The position numbers were made by a program, and so were the translations under genes. This document shows, one piece after another, positions 24,588 through 35,285 of a DNA stretch of 64,000 bases (positions are counted from its first letter, which is position 1; every line of letters starts with the position of its first letter). The stretch comes from Calendula officinalis. Lineage: Eukaryota; Streptophyta; Magnoliopsida; Asterales; Asteraceae. Location: contig OY970824.1 in the NCBI GenBank assembly GCA_963853835.1, forward strand, positions 70,132,372 to 70,196,371, in the 5' to 3' direction. Under the pieces are notes generated by a model. That model had not been told where the DNA came from. It did not search any database and was given only the letters and a program-made list of their open reading frames with translations.

Positions 24588-25075
24588 ATAGGCACATTTC
24601 GTGTGAACAACGTGCCTGCTTTTGTGTTATTTGACTGTGGGGCGACCCACACATTCGTTTCTTATAGTTTAGCAAAATGATGTCTCATTGAGTAGAACAC
24701 CTTTTCTGAGCCATTATTGATAGAGATGGCCCATAAAAAGAAAAAGATTTATTAATTGATAAAGTTAATAGTGTTGTTAAATGGAGCTGTACGGGAAGAA
24801 ATTTTTTCCCCATAAAACTTGTTATCGCCAAGAGAGATCCGAGTGTGATTGTGAAAATGGTTTGGATGACCTTGTACAACGCCGAGATTATCTGACATCG
24901 TCAACAAATCGATAGCAAATTTCCAAGTGGAGTTGAATCGGAGATTCAACGCGACGTTAACCGTTGGGTGAAGGAACTGTGTCCGACTGCGAGGGCAAGA
25001 AGATGTCTTCAGCATGGTGTCGTGGGTTATTTCGCGTATGTACCGACACAACCTTCGACGAGAAACCGAGTTCTT
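24588..25075 (+). pseudogene. Gypsy pol scraps: protease motif and PR-RT linker
   Basis: At 24588-24678 the translation reads VNNVPAFVLFDCGATHTFVS, matching the retroviral-type aspartic protease active-site region of gypsy elements, but the usual D-S/T-G is D-C-G and a stop follows two codons after SLAK. At about 24980-25070 a frame reading ARRCLQHGVVGYFAYV resembles the cysteine-containing segment between protease and RT in chromovirus-like gypsy elements. RT, RNase H and integrase are absent. Confidence 0.55.
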
Positions 25076-25312
25076 TAGATAACGTTCTGATTTTTAACCC
25101 TTATCGTTGTATGAGCAGTTGCAAGAGCTGGAGTTCATCTTGATCGAGTATATCACCCTGAAGAGTTTCTTTAGATTCATAACCTTTTTCGTGTCTCCCC
25201 ATTTGAGGATGTATGTCGCTGACAAGCCTGGGTCTGTGATGCGAGGTCGCAACCCTAAGCTTATTCCGAGCTATGACTTCGGGGACGAAGTCTATTTCAA
25301 GTGGAGTTGAGT

Positions 25313-28300
25313 TGTAACGCCCCAACATTTTTAATAATTAAATAAGATTAATTTAATTCCCATATAAATTTTAAAAGAGATAATTAGTATATTAATTATA
25401 ATGAAGATGGATGGTTCATATTATTTAGACGCTCACACTTATTCCTCTTTAACTATAATAATTAAACGAGATATTAATTACTTATACAAATAAATTATGT
25501 GATCATTATTATAGGGTGTAAATTAATTACGCGGCGTTTCATTTATACAAATTAATTGATCTTGTGACGTTTTATTATTGAGACGTTTAGTATCATTGTG
25601 ACGTGGTATTATCGCGACGTTTAAATCCCGAGTCTTTATCAATCTAGAGTTGTCTAGCTTCCGTGACGAGGTGAGGCCGGCCGAAGGCCAAGGCCGAGCC
25701 CGAGTAATTTAGTTTCTGCAAACCATCCCCGTCTAGTTGACCGAGTCTTTTGTTCTTTTGTCTCGGCTGGGAGTTTTGCCGAATGCCTTGATCCTCAATC
25801 AGCCCAAGTATCTTCAACCCGAACAATTGTTTCTTCATATCCTTGTTGGTCCGGCGCAAACAGAACATAGAAAGAAGCCCGAGTGTGATGGGCCCATTCG
25901 ACATCTAGTCCTTAATCTCCCTAATCGTGATACTTAAAGGAGAAATAACCCTAAACCCCCATAAACCATTCAGCCGCTATCCTCTTATCTTCTCTAGTTT
26001 TCTTCGCTGAGCAAAGAGGGTTGCAAGGAGTCAAGGTGTGTTCGTAAGCAGCATCGAGTAGAAGGGATTTCGAGCTAGCCAATTCTGAGTGGTAATCTAC
26101 CCTTTTATTCTCGTTTCATTCCATGTTTCCCATGGTTTTCTTTATCCGATTGATTATGAGATTTGGCATTAATCGAGTAGTCTTGTGATCAGTTTTAATC
26201 GGTGGAATCCAACCCTGTGGATCATCAAACGCATCTCAGAGTGGTAGTCGATCGAAGGAAGCAGGTTATATGATTCTTGTTTAAGAAGTGAGATGGTTGA
26301 ATTAATGTAGCCACCGTCCCATTTGCTTGTGGTTTGGGCGGTGTGAATTGGATTTTATCACCAAGGAAGAGATTTATGGAGGACATGCCACGTAGTTGTT
26401 GATCAGGTGAGGATGGTTGCCATGGTTTAAAGTCAATGGAGGTGGCAAATTCTTTTCAATTACCGACTACATGTTTTAAATTGCCGGGCATTTGATCAAA
26501 CCGAGATAGTTGGTATTTGGTAATCACTTCCCCTTATTAAATTTAAATCCTTGCTTATCCTTCCCGTGTCCCATTTTGCTAATCTATTTTGTATAGCATA
26601 TCTAATAGGGCTGTGATTTTGATGGCTTATTACCGAGCCTTAGTTGGGTTCGGTTTGACTATGTAGTTGTTAATGATGTTTTGTCTAGTTTAATTAACCG
26701 TTCATTGTTTTCGTTAAGTCTAGATTAAATCTCGAGAATTAACTGTTGTCAATCAGATTGGTACGGTGAACCAGACAGCCGAGGCCAAGCCTCGGGTTGT
26801 CTCGGTGGTTTGGGCTAGCTTATTCGTTTTGTAAACTGAGAGGGGAAACCGAACCCGTAGGGTTCTTGGTTTCCCAATCGGAAAAATTTTTACAAGCAAG
26901 TTTTAGAAATCATTCATATTTGGAGAGACTACGTTTTTAAACCGTCGGATTTTCATTTTTGGGAAGCTCGGGTTTTCTCGGTAACGGGTTGGGTGCTAAA
27001 ACGAGTTTAAAATTTAAAGACGTTTCCGGCAGATTTCTGCCCTCTGTTCTCGTCTGATTTTAACCTGTTTAAAATAAACTTTCGGACCTTTGGCCCGTTC
27101 TGGTACCTTGTTTTCTGAGTTAGCTTTCCAATGCCGCAAACCTCTCGTAATTCCGAATTACGGTTTAAAAGATATGTAGGTTTTAATAGGCTGCTGTTGG
27201 GAATATGACCTGTGCGGCATGTCTGTCTTGCGACACTGTTTTGAGACCCTTAGGATCTGTTTTGACCAGTGACCGTCTCACAGAGATATGTAGTTCTGGT
27301 AGTCTACTTTTCATGGTAAAAATATGGGACAAATCTACTGCACTGTTTAGGAATTATGGCAGTTTCCGTGAGACCGACGGGTGCTGCCAGTTTTCTAAAA
27401 TAAAGTTAAGAGATGGGTTTTTGATCCAGGATTTCGATTTATGTTTTAGGTCCGTCTAGGAGATAACTTTCTGCATCTTTGATTTCCCGTGAACCCGTTG
27501 GAGCTTACGTTTCCTCGAGGTGAGTATTCTCACCGTGTATTCAGTTTTAACGTTGTACATGCATGACTTATGTGTTACATTTCTCGCACCATAATTGTTA
27601 TCTGAGTTTAATCTGTTATCTGAGTTTGATCTGTTATCTGAGTTTGACCTGTTATCTGAGTATCTGAGCATCTGTTTATTTATTCATGATCTGAGACATT
27701 GTGCCTGGGTAACCGAGCTCGGCACAGGGTCATTCTGTGCTACTACTTGCTAGGGCATCTGAGATAATTATGTTAAAGAGATAATAAAACATAATAACAC
27801 ACATCTGAGTTTTTGGCTATATGCCTGGGATCACCTCCCGTCTGAGTTTTGGGATTATTCCCGTCTGAGTTTTGGGATCACTCACGTCTGAGTTTTTGGC
27901 TTATGCCTATCTGAGGTGTGAGGAGGGGCGAGGTTGATCTCTCGTCCCAAATCACACAAGCGCGCTATATAAATTAAAATCTGAGTAATAAAATCTGAGA
28001 AATAAATCTGAGTAATTAATCGAGTAGATTCTGAGTAGGAGTACACCGATGTGCCCTCATGTGTTGTATGTTATGATTGTTTGCATTTTGAGAATTATTC
28101 ACTCAGCTTCCCCAGCTGACCCAAACTTTCCCCCACATTGTTTCAGGTACCAGCAAAGGAAAGGAGAAGGTGGACTGTTGACCGCTGTATCTTTTCATTA
28201 CTGATGTGGACATCATTTAATATTTTAAAAACTTTACTTTATCTTAACTATTTCCGCAATAAATACGTTTTAAATGTTAAATATTAATATCTGAGATTTA

Positions 28301-28371
28301 TTTATGGGACCTTTTAATTATAATTTTGTTTTCAAAAATTTTAAAAATCTTGTAAATTTTAGGGTGTTACA
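25313..28371 (+). repeat. Gypsy 3' LTR (3,059 bp)
   Basis: Counterpart of 17020-20078. It is preceded by a purine-rich aagtggagttgag (25299-25311), the probable polypurine tract. The TSD tatcc follows. Confidence 0.95.
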
Positions 28372-28376
28372 TATCC

Positions 28377-28777
28377 AACCACGCCATTTTGAACCGAAAT
28401 TCATTTGCTCCATAACCGAGTCCAAATATCCCCAATGAACCGAGTCAAAAGCCTTGTCAAAGTCAACTTTAAACAAGAACATGTCTTGTTTGGTACGTTT
28501 TGCCCAAGAACAAATCTCGTTAATGACAAGCGGGCCTTCCAAAATGTTCCTGTCATTAATATAAGCGGACTGTGAATCGCCGATCACATCATCAATTACC
28601 ATCTTAAGCCGAAATGATAATGCTTTAGCCAAGATTTTATACACACATCCAATTAATGAAATATGCCGGAAATCACTCAAATTTATCGGATCTTTCACCT
28701 TAGGCATCAGAGTTATAAAAGAGGAGTTACAACCCCTCGAGATTGTGCCAGTCGCATTCTCATTTACAAATGGGGTA
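28377..28777 (-). pseudogene. LINE 2 ORF2, upstream RT fragment
   Basis: The minus strand encodes early RT motifs: RGCNSSFITLMPK, LSDFRHISLIG, QSAYINDRNILEGPLV, FKVDFDKAFDSVHW and FGSKWRGWI. It joins in frame with the segment ending at 17019 once the gypsy and one TSD copy are ignored. Upstream it stops making LINE-like sense at the copia border. Confidence 0.88.
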
Positions 28778-28782
28778 TTTAG

Positions 28783-29535
28783 TGTTGGAAATATAGAGAT
28801 ATTGCAAGTTGGCAATTTATGCTCTATCCCACATTGGTGGGAGGAAGATATTTTAGTGGGTTTATAATGCTTTTAATTTCTTAAGTCCTCAAAGGCTTTA
28901 GTGGAGGAATAAAGGCTAGACCCACACGCGCGCCGAGCCGAGACCGATGACGCGAAATGGCGCGATTTAGGCGCACTTTGCACTTCGCACGACGCGTCGG
29001 TCGCGGGGAGCTGGGGAGATTTATTTTTGGCCGATTCTGTGAAAGTTGTAACGTTCGGGGAATTAAACGTTGTTAATGCTTCCGACCGTTTTTGACTACC
29101 GAAAATCCGTTTATATCCGCTGCATTGATACTGCCCGTTTATTTTTGACTAATCAATATCGTTTTAATTCTCTACATTAAAACGAGCGTTTTGGTTTTGG
29201 TATCAGTGCTCGACTATAAAAGGGAATACATGTTGATCATTTCAACACACCAAAAATCACAGAATACTCTCTCCCTCTTGCTGCTTCGGTTCTTCCTGTT
29301 TCCGAGTACTCGCTTTGTGTTGTACGGTGTTTCTTTGCTGTGGAACATACCGTAGTTGCTGCATCAAATCCTGGGTGTATACGTTGGAGGCTTACAGCGT
29401 ATAAAGCACGTATAAACCTTAAAGGACATGAACTTACATTCCGTGCAGTTTGTATTTCGTCACTTTCAGGTTTGCATATTCATTTTGTTCATTTGATTAC
29501 TACTAACATTGTTACAGGATATAAAATATTCAACA
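28783..29535 (+). repeat. Copia 5' LTR
   Basis: TG..CA bounded, 753 bp. A TATA-like ctataaaaggg at 29214-29224 marks the probable promoter; sequence downstream of it would be R/U5. Confidence 0.95.
29214..29224 (+). promoter_or_regulatory. TATA box of the copia LTR
   Basis: ctataaaaggg, about 430 bp from the LTR start and repeated in the 3' LTR near 34715. Confidence 0.55.
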
Positions 29536-29607
29536 ATCTTTAAGGTTTATAACTTCTGTTTGTTTTATATTCTGTTACTAATTTTTAATAACTTTCAGAA
29601 AAGAAAA

Positions 29608-30684
29608 ATGGACACTGAAATCTCCTCCACCAACTTCCGTTTGATGAATCAAGAATTCATCAAGCTTGATCGTTTTGATGGCCAGAACTACACTCGTTGG
29701 GCTGACAAAGTCTTATTTATGCTAGCTTTGCTTAAACTAAGCTTTGTGTTGGATCCTGAATTGCCACCAATTCCCGCTAATCCAGTCCCTGCCGAGGGAG
29801 CTGCCCCTGATGTGCAAGCAATTGCTGATCTTGATAAGCAAAGGGCTCTGCGTAGAGAGTCCGAACATCTATGCTTGGGACACATCAAGAACTCCTTATC
29901 CGACCGTCTCTATGATTTGTATGCTCCTATTACAAATCCTATAGAGTTGTGGAAAGCTATTGAACTCAAGTACAAGGCACATGAAGAAGGTACCAACAAG
30001 TATCTTGTGTCTAAATACTTCGAGTTTCAAATGGTGGATGATAAACCGATCATGGAGCAAGTGCATGAACTCCAGGTGATAGTGAATAAGTTGAATTCTC
30101 TATCTATTAATCTTCCCGAGCTTTTTCAGGTTGGAGCAATCATTTGCAAGTTACCACCTTCATGGAAAGACTTTTCCAAAAGAATGATGCATAAATCCGA
30201 GGACTACTCCTTGGATGTCCTGTTGAAACACCTCCGTATTGAGGAGGAAACTCGAAACATGGACAAAAGGGGTAAAGTCGGAATGAGTGTTCACCACGTG
30301 TCAGGTGGGGGTCATGGTTCTGCATCTGGTTCGGGTTCTGGTAACAAAGGCAAGAAAGTGTTCAAAATGAACAAGAACATGGGACCCAAAAAGAAGGAGT
30401 TCAAGAGGCCTAATAATCATCATCAAAACAATCAATCCAAGAAAACAGGAAAGTGCCATGTTTGTGGAGAAACAGGGCATTATGCACGAGAATGTCCACT
30501 ACGGAAATCGGGGCCCGTTGGTGGATCCGCAAATGCTGTTGCGGATCTAACTCACTTGATTGCCAATGTGGATCTTGGGGAATCAAACATGATTTCCACA
30601 TTGACTCGCGTGATAGCAGCTCGTGGATGGTTTCTTGATTCTGGAGCTACGATTCATGTTTGTGGGAATCGTAGCAGCTTCTAA
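29608..30684 (+). CDS. Copia gag and start of protease, ended by an in-frame stop
   Basis: The ATG at 29608 begins MDTEISSTNF; earlier in-frame codons lie in the LTR and leader. The N-terminal half matches copia gag (RFDGQNYTRWADKV, KYLVSKYFEFQM). A glycine/serine-rich linker and a basic stretch lead to a CCHC zinc knuckle, C283-x2-C286-x4-H291-x4-C296, which binds the genomic RNA. The protease active site DSG is at residues 344-346. TAA at codon 359 stops translation 12 residues after the DSG. The same frame continues as pol. A single AAA to TAA change would explain the stop; programmed read-through is possible but copia elements normally have one uninterrupted frame. Confidence 0.92.
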   Translation: MDTEISSTNFRLMNQEFIKLDRFDGQNYTRWADKVLFMLALLKLSFVLDPELPPIPANPVPAEGAAPDVQAIADLDKQRALRRESEHLCLGHIKNSLSDRLYDLYAPITNPIELWKAIELKYKAHEEGTNKYLVSKYFEFQMVDDKPIMEQVHELQVIVNKLNSLSINLPELFQVGAIICKLPPSWKDFSKRMMHKSEDYSLDVLLKHLRIEEETRNMDKRGKVGMSVHHVSGGGHGSASGSGSGNKGKKVFKMNKNMGPKKKEFKRPNNHHQNNQSKKTGKCHVCGETGHYARECPLRKSGPVGGSANAVADLTHLIANVDLGESNMISTLTRVIAARGWFLDSGATIHVCGNRSSF

Positions 30685-33600
30685 ACTTATGGCCCGGTTC
30701 GTGAAGGAATGGTGGTGGCGTGTGCTGATGGTCACAGGGTGCGTGTTCAAGGTATTGGCACGGTGTTGCTAACTTTCCGTAATGGAAGTATGGTCACCCT
30801 TCGTGATGTGTTGCATGTGCCGGGAGTGTCAAAAGGACTTGTGTCGGCGTCCAAGTTTGATGATAATGGTTTCAAGTTGGTGATTGAGGGTGGTAGGACC
30901 TTGTTTTATAAAGATGGGGTGTATGTGGGACAAGCCGTTAATACGCGTGGTATGTATCGGCTTGAATTGTTTGAGGGGGATGTGGGTAGTAGTCACCATT
31001 ATGGTGATTCTGTTTTGAATGTTGAATTTTCTGAGAGTGAGAGTGATGGTACCGCAAGTGATAGTGACGGTACCACTAGTAATGTTGTTGGTTATGAACT
31101 TAATGAAATAATGTTTTCTGATTATATTGCTTGTTCAATTTCTTTATGGCATAAACGTTTAGCTCACACTAATATTAAAAATATTGAAAAAATGCAAACT
31201 AAAGGCTTGTTAAAATTAAATAATAAAGATTTTGACAAATGTGAAACTTGTGTAAAATCAAAGTTTATAAAGAAACCTTTTCCAAGCGTTAAGAGAAATA
31301 CAACATTACTAGAATTAATACATTCGGATATTTGTGAACTGAATGGTATACTCACTCGTGGAGGAAAGAGATATTTTATAACATTTTGTGATGACTCGAG
31401 CCGTTACTTATATGTTTACTTATTGCATACAAAAGACGAAGCTTTTAATGCATTTAAACTATATAAGGCCGAGGTTGAAAATCAACATGAAAAACATATA
31501 AAGATTCTTCGCTCGGATAGAGGCGGAGAATACTTTAATCATGAGTTTGATACATTCTGTGAAGAGAATGGTATCAAGCATGAAAGAACATCACCATATA
31601 CTCCCCAACAGAATGGTTTGGCTGAAAGAAAGAATAGAACCCTTGTTGAGATGGTCAATTGTATGTTGAATCATTCGGGTTTGCCACACAATCTGTGGGG
31701 GGAAGCATTGTTGACTGCATGTTATGTGCACAACAGAATCACTAGTCGTGTGATTCCCTCTAGTCCCTATGAGTTATGGAAAGGTAGAAAACCCAACTTA
31801 GATTATCTAAGAGTGTGGGGGTGCTTAGCTTATTATCGTACACCTGATCCTAAACGATCCAAGTTGGGAGCTCGAGCTATGAAAAGTATATTCATTGGAT
31901 ATGCTCAGAATAGCAAGGCATACCGATTGTTGGATAAAGAATCAGGTGTCGTCGTAGAATCCAGAGATGTGGAGTTCTTCGAGGATAAGCTAATAGAAGA
32001 TGATGAAAACTCAAATTCTACCTTTAATCCTGTTCCAGCACCAAGTACTTCTCGAGATATTATAACACCTTCTTCTAATATAGAAGAAGCACCTTCTTCT
32101 GTTGTAGAAGAACCAAGGAGAAGTACAAGGGTGAGAAAGGAAAAGAATTTTGGAGAAGACTTTCTATCATACTTGGTTGAAGGATCTCAATCTAAAGTGA
32201 CGAGAGAGGTCATTTTAGCAATTAATTTAGAAGATGATCCTAAGACTTTTACTGAAGCCGTGACATCGAGAGATGCTCCTTTCTGGAAGGATGCTATTAA
32301 TGATGAAATAGAATCAATTATGGGAAATGGAACTTGGGAGTTAGCTGATCTTCCCAAGGGAAAGAGACCCATAGGTTCTAAATGGATCTTCAAGAGGAAG
32401 TATCATCCAGATGGATCAATATCTGCCTATAAAGCGAGATTAGTCGCTAAAGGTTATAGGCAAAGAGAAGGTATTGATTATTTCGATACATATGCACCGG
32501 TTGCTAGAATTAGTTCAATTAGAACTCTAATAGCAATCTCAGCATTGAAAGGATTGTACATTCATCAAATGGATGTGAAGACAGCCTTTCTAAATGGATA
32601 TCTCAAGGAGGAGATATACTTGGAGCAACCTGAAGGTTTCATAGTATCCGGACAGGAAAGCAAAGTGTGTAGACTTATTAAATCACTGTACGGATTGAAG
32701 CAAGCTCCAAAGCAGTGGCATGAGAGGTTTGACACCACTGTATCTGCATTCGGTTTTAAGCATAATAGTGTTGATAGATGTATCTACACTAAATGCACAC
32801 CTGAATACACCATAGTTATCTGTCTTTATGTTGATGATATGTTGATCACTGGCACTCACCTAAAAGGTATCCTTGATTCAAAGAAATACCTATCCTCAAA
32901 CTTTAAGATGAAAAATTTAGGGGAAGTAGATACCATTCTTGGTATCAAGGTTAAAAGGACAGATAGTCAAATTTCTCTAAGTCAATCTCATTACATAGAG
33001 AAAATTTTGACAAAGTTTCAACACTTGAATATTAAGGAATTTAACACTCCTTTCGATTCTAGTGTAAAACTTGAAGTGAACTCTGGTAGAGCAGTGGCTC
33101 AACTAGAATATGCTAGTGAAATTGGAAGCATGATGTATGCTACATACTGCACTAGACCTGACATTGCTTTTGCAGTAAGCAAACTAAGTCAATACACTGT
33201 CAACCCCAGTACAGAGCACTGGAAGGCAGTAGGAAGAGTACTAGGATACCTGAAAAGGACTAGTAATCTTGAGTTGACTTACACGTCAAAATCTAGCATA
33301 CTAGAGGGGTATTCAGATGCCAGCTGGATTGATAACAGGAGTGATTCTAAATCCACAAGTGGATGGATTTATACACTAGCTGGAGGGGCTATTTCTTGGG
33401 CAAGCAAGAAACAGTCATGTATAGCTCACTCAACCATGGAAGCTGAGCTTATTGCTTTAGCCGCTGCAGGCAAAGAGGCAGAGTGGATTAGAGATCTACT
33501 CTTGGATATTCGTTTGTGGGATACTCCAATGCCATCAATTCCCATGTACTGTGACAGTGAGGCCACACTGTCTAAAGTATATAATTCTGTATATAATGGG

Positions 33601-33774
33601 AAGACGAGACACGTAGGTCTTCGTCATCATTCTGTGAGACAACTAATTGAAAGTGGTACCATCAAAGTTGTTTATGTCAAGACATCGAAGAACTTGGCAG
33701 ATCCGTTTACCAAACCTCTGACGAGAGATTTGGTAACATCTACCGCGAGAGTCATGGGTCTAAAACCAAACTAG
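30685..33774 (+). CDS. Copia pol: protease end, integrase, RT, RNase H
   Basis: This continues in the same frame after the stop; the first ATG is at 30709 (1,021 codons). Numbered from that ATG, the integrase zinc-binding HHCC is H148/H153/C178/C181, and the catalytic triad is D207 (IHSDICE), D270 (RSDRGGEY) and E306 (LAERKNR). The RT has FKRKYHPDGSISAYKARLVA, MDVKTAFLNG, LYGLKQAPKQWH and YVDD at 707-710. The RNase H has YSDASWIDN, STMEAELIAL and CDSEATLSK. Every catalytic residue I checked is present, so only the upstream stop separates it from an autonomous copy. Confidence 0.95.
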   Translation, partial: TYGPVREGMVVACADGHRVRVQGIGTVLLTFRNGSMVTLRDVLHVPGVSKGLVSASKFDDNGFKLVIEGGRTLFYKDGVYVGQAVNTRGMYRLELFEGDVGSSHHYGDSVLNVEFSESESDGTASDSDGTTSNVVGYELNEIMFSDYIACSISLWHKRLAHTNIKNIEKMQTKGLLKLNNKDFDKCETCVKSKFIKKPFPSVKRNTTLLELIHSDICELNGILTRGGKRYFITFCDDSSRYLYVYLLHTKDEAFNAFKLYKAEVENQHEKHIKILRSDRGGEYFNHEFDTFCEENGIKHERTSPYTPQQNGLAERKNRTLVEMVNCMLNHSGLPHNLWGEALLTACYVHNRITSRVIPSSPYELWKGRKPNLDYLRVWGCLAYYRTPDPKRSKLGARAMKSIFIGYAQNSKAYRLLDKESGVVVESRDVEFFEDKLIEDDENSNSTFNPVPAPSTSRDIITPSSNIEEAPSSVVEEPRRSTRVRKEKNFGEDFLSYLVEGSQSKVTREVILAINLEDDPKTFTEAVTSRDAPFWKDAINDEIESIMGNGTWELADLPKGKRPIGSKWIFKRKYHPDGSISAYKARLVAKGYRQREGIDYFDTYAPVARISSIRTLIAISALKGLYIHQMDVKTAFLNGYLKEEIYLEQPEGFIVSGQESKVCRLIKSLYGLKQAPKQWHERFDTTVSAFGFKHNSVDRCIYTKCTPEYTIVICLYVDDMLITGTHLKGILDSKKYLSSNFKMKNLGEVDTILGIKVKRTDSQISLSQSHYIEKILTKFQHLNIKEFNTPFDSSVKLEVNSGRAVAQLEYASEIGSMMYATYCTRPDIAFAVSKLSQYTVNPSTEHWKAVGRVLGYLKRTSNLELTYTSKSSILEGYSDASWIDNRSDSKSTSGWIYTLAGGAISWASKKQSCIAHSTMEAELIALAAAGKEAEWIRDLLLDIRLWDTPMPSIPMYCDSEATLSKVYNSVYNGKTRHVGLRHHSVRQLIESGTIKVVYVKTSKNLADPFTKPLTRDLVTSTARVMGLKPN

Positions 33775-34283
33775 AATCGTTAGTAATGGAAACCCAACTT
33801 GAACTTAGTACTCCTATTTTCAAGTTTAATGGGTAACAACGAAATTACTAACGATAGAAGGTACTATCAATCAAAGATAGATACATGTGAGGTAGGATAG
33901 TACGTCGTTGCCGAGAACGAGGATGGGTTAATACTCTTAACAAAATTTTGGAGACATCTGAGCAACGAAGATGTTGTAAAATTTTGCCTATATGATCTAG
34001 AGGTGGTGCCGCCTCAAATGAAGACTGTTGGTTTGTCTTCTAAAGGGTCATGAAAAGAATTTTAGCACATGGCCATATTAGTGCTCAGGGAGAACACAAA
34101 GACGGCATATGTTGTGTGGGGGTAAACTGGGGAGGTTATTAAGGTTCTTGATTTAAACCTATTAGGATACCATTGAATCAACCTCCTCTTGTTTGCTCAC
34201 ATTAAACTTGGGTTTAATCTTCGTGACACCTAAGTGACAACATATGTCTGAATGAAAGGAAAATTTCCAACTTGGTGGGGGAC
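33775..34283 (+). other. Copia 3' untranslated interior
   Basis: 509 bp between the pol stop and the 3' LTR, ending in the polypurine tract. No envelope-like frame. Confidence 0.7.
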
Positions 34284-35036
34284 TGTTGGAAATATAGAGA
34301 TATTGCAAGTTGGCAATTTATGCTCTATCCCACATTGGTGGGAGGAAGATATTTTAGTGGGTTTATAATGCTTTTAATTTCTTAAGTCCTCAAAGGCTTT
34401 AGTGGAGGAATAAAGGCTAGACCCACACGCGCGCCGAGCCGAGACCGATGACGTGAAATGGCGCGATTTAGGCGCACTTTGCACTTCGCACGACGCGTCG
34501 GTCGCGGGGAGCTGGGGAGATTTATTTTTGGCCGATTCTGTGAAAGTTGTAACGTTCGGGGAATTAAACGTTGTTAATGCCTCCGACCGTTTTTGACTAC
34601 CGAAAATCCGTTTATATCCGCTGCATTGATACTGCCCGTTTATTTTTGACTAATCAATATCGTTTTAATTCTCTACATTAAAACGAGCGTTTTGGTTTTG
34701 GTATCAGTGCTCGACTATAAAAGGGAATACATGTTGATCATTTCAACACACCAAAAATCACAGAATACTCTCTCCCTCTTGCTGCTTCGGTTCTTCCTGT
34801 TTCCGAGTACTCGCTTTGTGTTGTACGGTGTTTCTTTGCTGTGGAACATACCGTAGTTGCTGCATCAAATCCTGGGTGTATACGTTGGAGGCTTACAGCG
34901 TATAAAGCACGTATAAACCTTAAAGGACAGGAACTTACATTCCGTGCAGTTTGTATTTCGTCACTTTCAGGTTTGCATATTCATTTTGTTCATTTGATTA
35001 CTACTAACATTGTTACAGGATATAAAATATTCAACA
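34284..35036 (+). repeat. Copia 3' LTR
   Basis: 753 bp. Differences from the 5' LTR noted: gacgtg for gacgcg (about 34452), gcctcc for gcttcc (about 34580), gacagg for gacatg (about 34929). Confidence 0.95.
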
Positions 35037-35111
35037 TTTAGGATGACGACTTTTCCGGTTCCCGCTTCCATCTTCCAATTCAGTAACGAAGTGTGTTGAT
35101 TGTTTTCTTAG

Positions 35112-35285
35112 TTTTTTTTAGGGTTTTGTTAATGACAGCCCTTAGGGCTGTCTCTAACGTGCATAAAACACTTGTACATTCATTAATGGAGTAGTGTTCC
35201 TAAAATTCAGGGAACGGTTTTTACATTGTTTTTACCTTCTTACTGACAGCCCTTAAGGCTGTCATTATCATTTTCCTTTTTTTTA
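35112..35285. mobile_element. 156-bp MITE with 9-bp TSD (copy 1)
   Basis: Element 35121-35276 begins gggttttgttaatgacagcc and ends ggctgtcattatcattttcc. It is flanked by tttttttta on both sides (35112-35120, 35277-35285). Each end contains the internal palindrome gacagcccttagggctgtc or a variant. The 9-bp duplication points to a Mutator-like transposase. Confidence 0.8.

Larger units (their letters stand above)
17015..28376 (+). mobile_element. Ty3-gypsy-type LTR element, 11.35 kb, nearly non-coding
   Basis: The element 17020-28371 is flanked by tatcc (17015-17019, 28372-28376). Both LTRs are 3,059 bp, begin tgtaacgcccc and end agggtgttaca, and differ at roughly ten sites by eye, so the insertion is young. 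A tRNA-iMet-type primer site tggtatcagagc lies after the 5' LTR zone (21094-21105). The 4.2-kb interior (21091-25312) has no long ORF; only scraps of gypsy pol remain (protease, PR-RT linker). Order of parts plus PBS type and pol scraps point to gypsy. It resembles a large nonautonomous derivative that must have been mobilised in trans. Confidence 0.92.
15143..28782 (-). mobile_element. Second L1-type LINE, split by a gypsy element and abutted by a copia element
   Basis: On the minus strand the LINE 3' end lies at the poly(T) run 15143-15150. The body runs to 17019, resumes at 28377 after the gypsy insertion, and is recognisable to about 28777, where the copia element sits. Joining the pieces on either side of the gypsy TSD keeps the RT reading frame (KWRGWI then QGCLSSS), showing that both pieces were one LINE. 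The endonuclease and ORF1 are not found beyond the copia, so the LINE is either 5' truncated there or its 5' part has been lost. Confidence 0.9.
28778..35041 (+). mobile_element. Ty1-copia LTR retrotransposon, 6.25 kb, nearly intact
   Basis: The element 28783-35036 has two 753-bp LTRs (28783-29535, 34284-35036) that begin tgttggaaatatag and end atattcaaca, with three differences noticed by eye, and 5-bp duplications tttag (28778-28782, 35037-35041). The interior encodes gag, protease, integrase, RT and RNase H in that order, which defines copia. One in-frame TAA at 30682-30684 is the only break seen. A purine-rich ttggtggggga (34273-34283) precedes the 3' LTR. No initiator-Met primer site follows the 5' LTR, so a different primer must be used. 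Confidence 0.96.

Noticed and set aside
29340..29543. 67-codon frame starting MEHTVVAAS (also at 34841)
   Set aside because: It is LTR sequence of the copia element; identical in both LTRs and not part of gag.
35042..35110. Continuation of the second LINE beyond the copia
   Set aside because: A frame stays open for some 20 codons, but it does not resemble the LINE segment expected upstream of the RT, and sequence beyond 35110 is MITE and AT-rich spacer.
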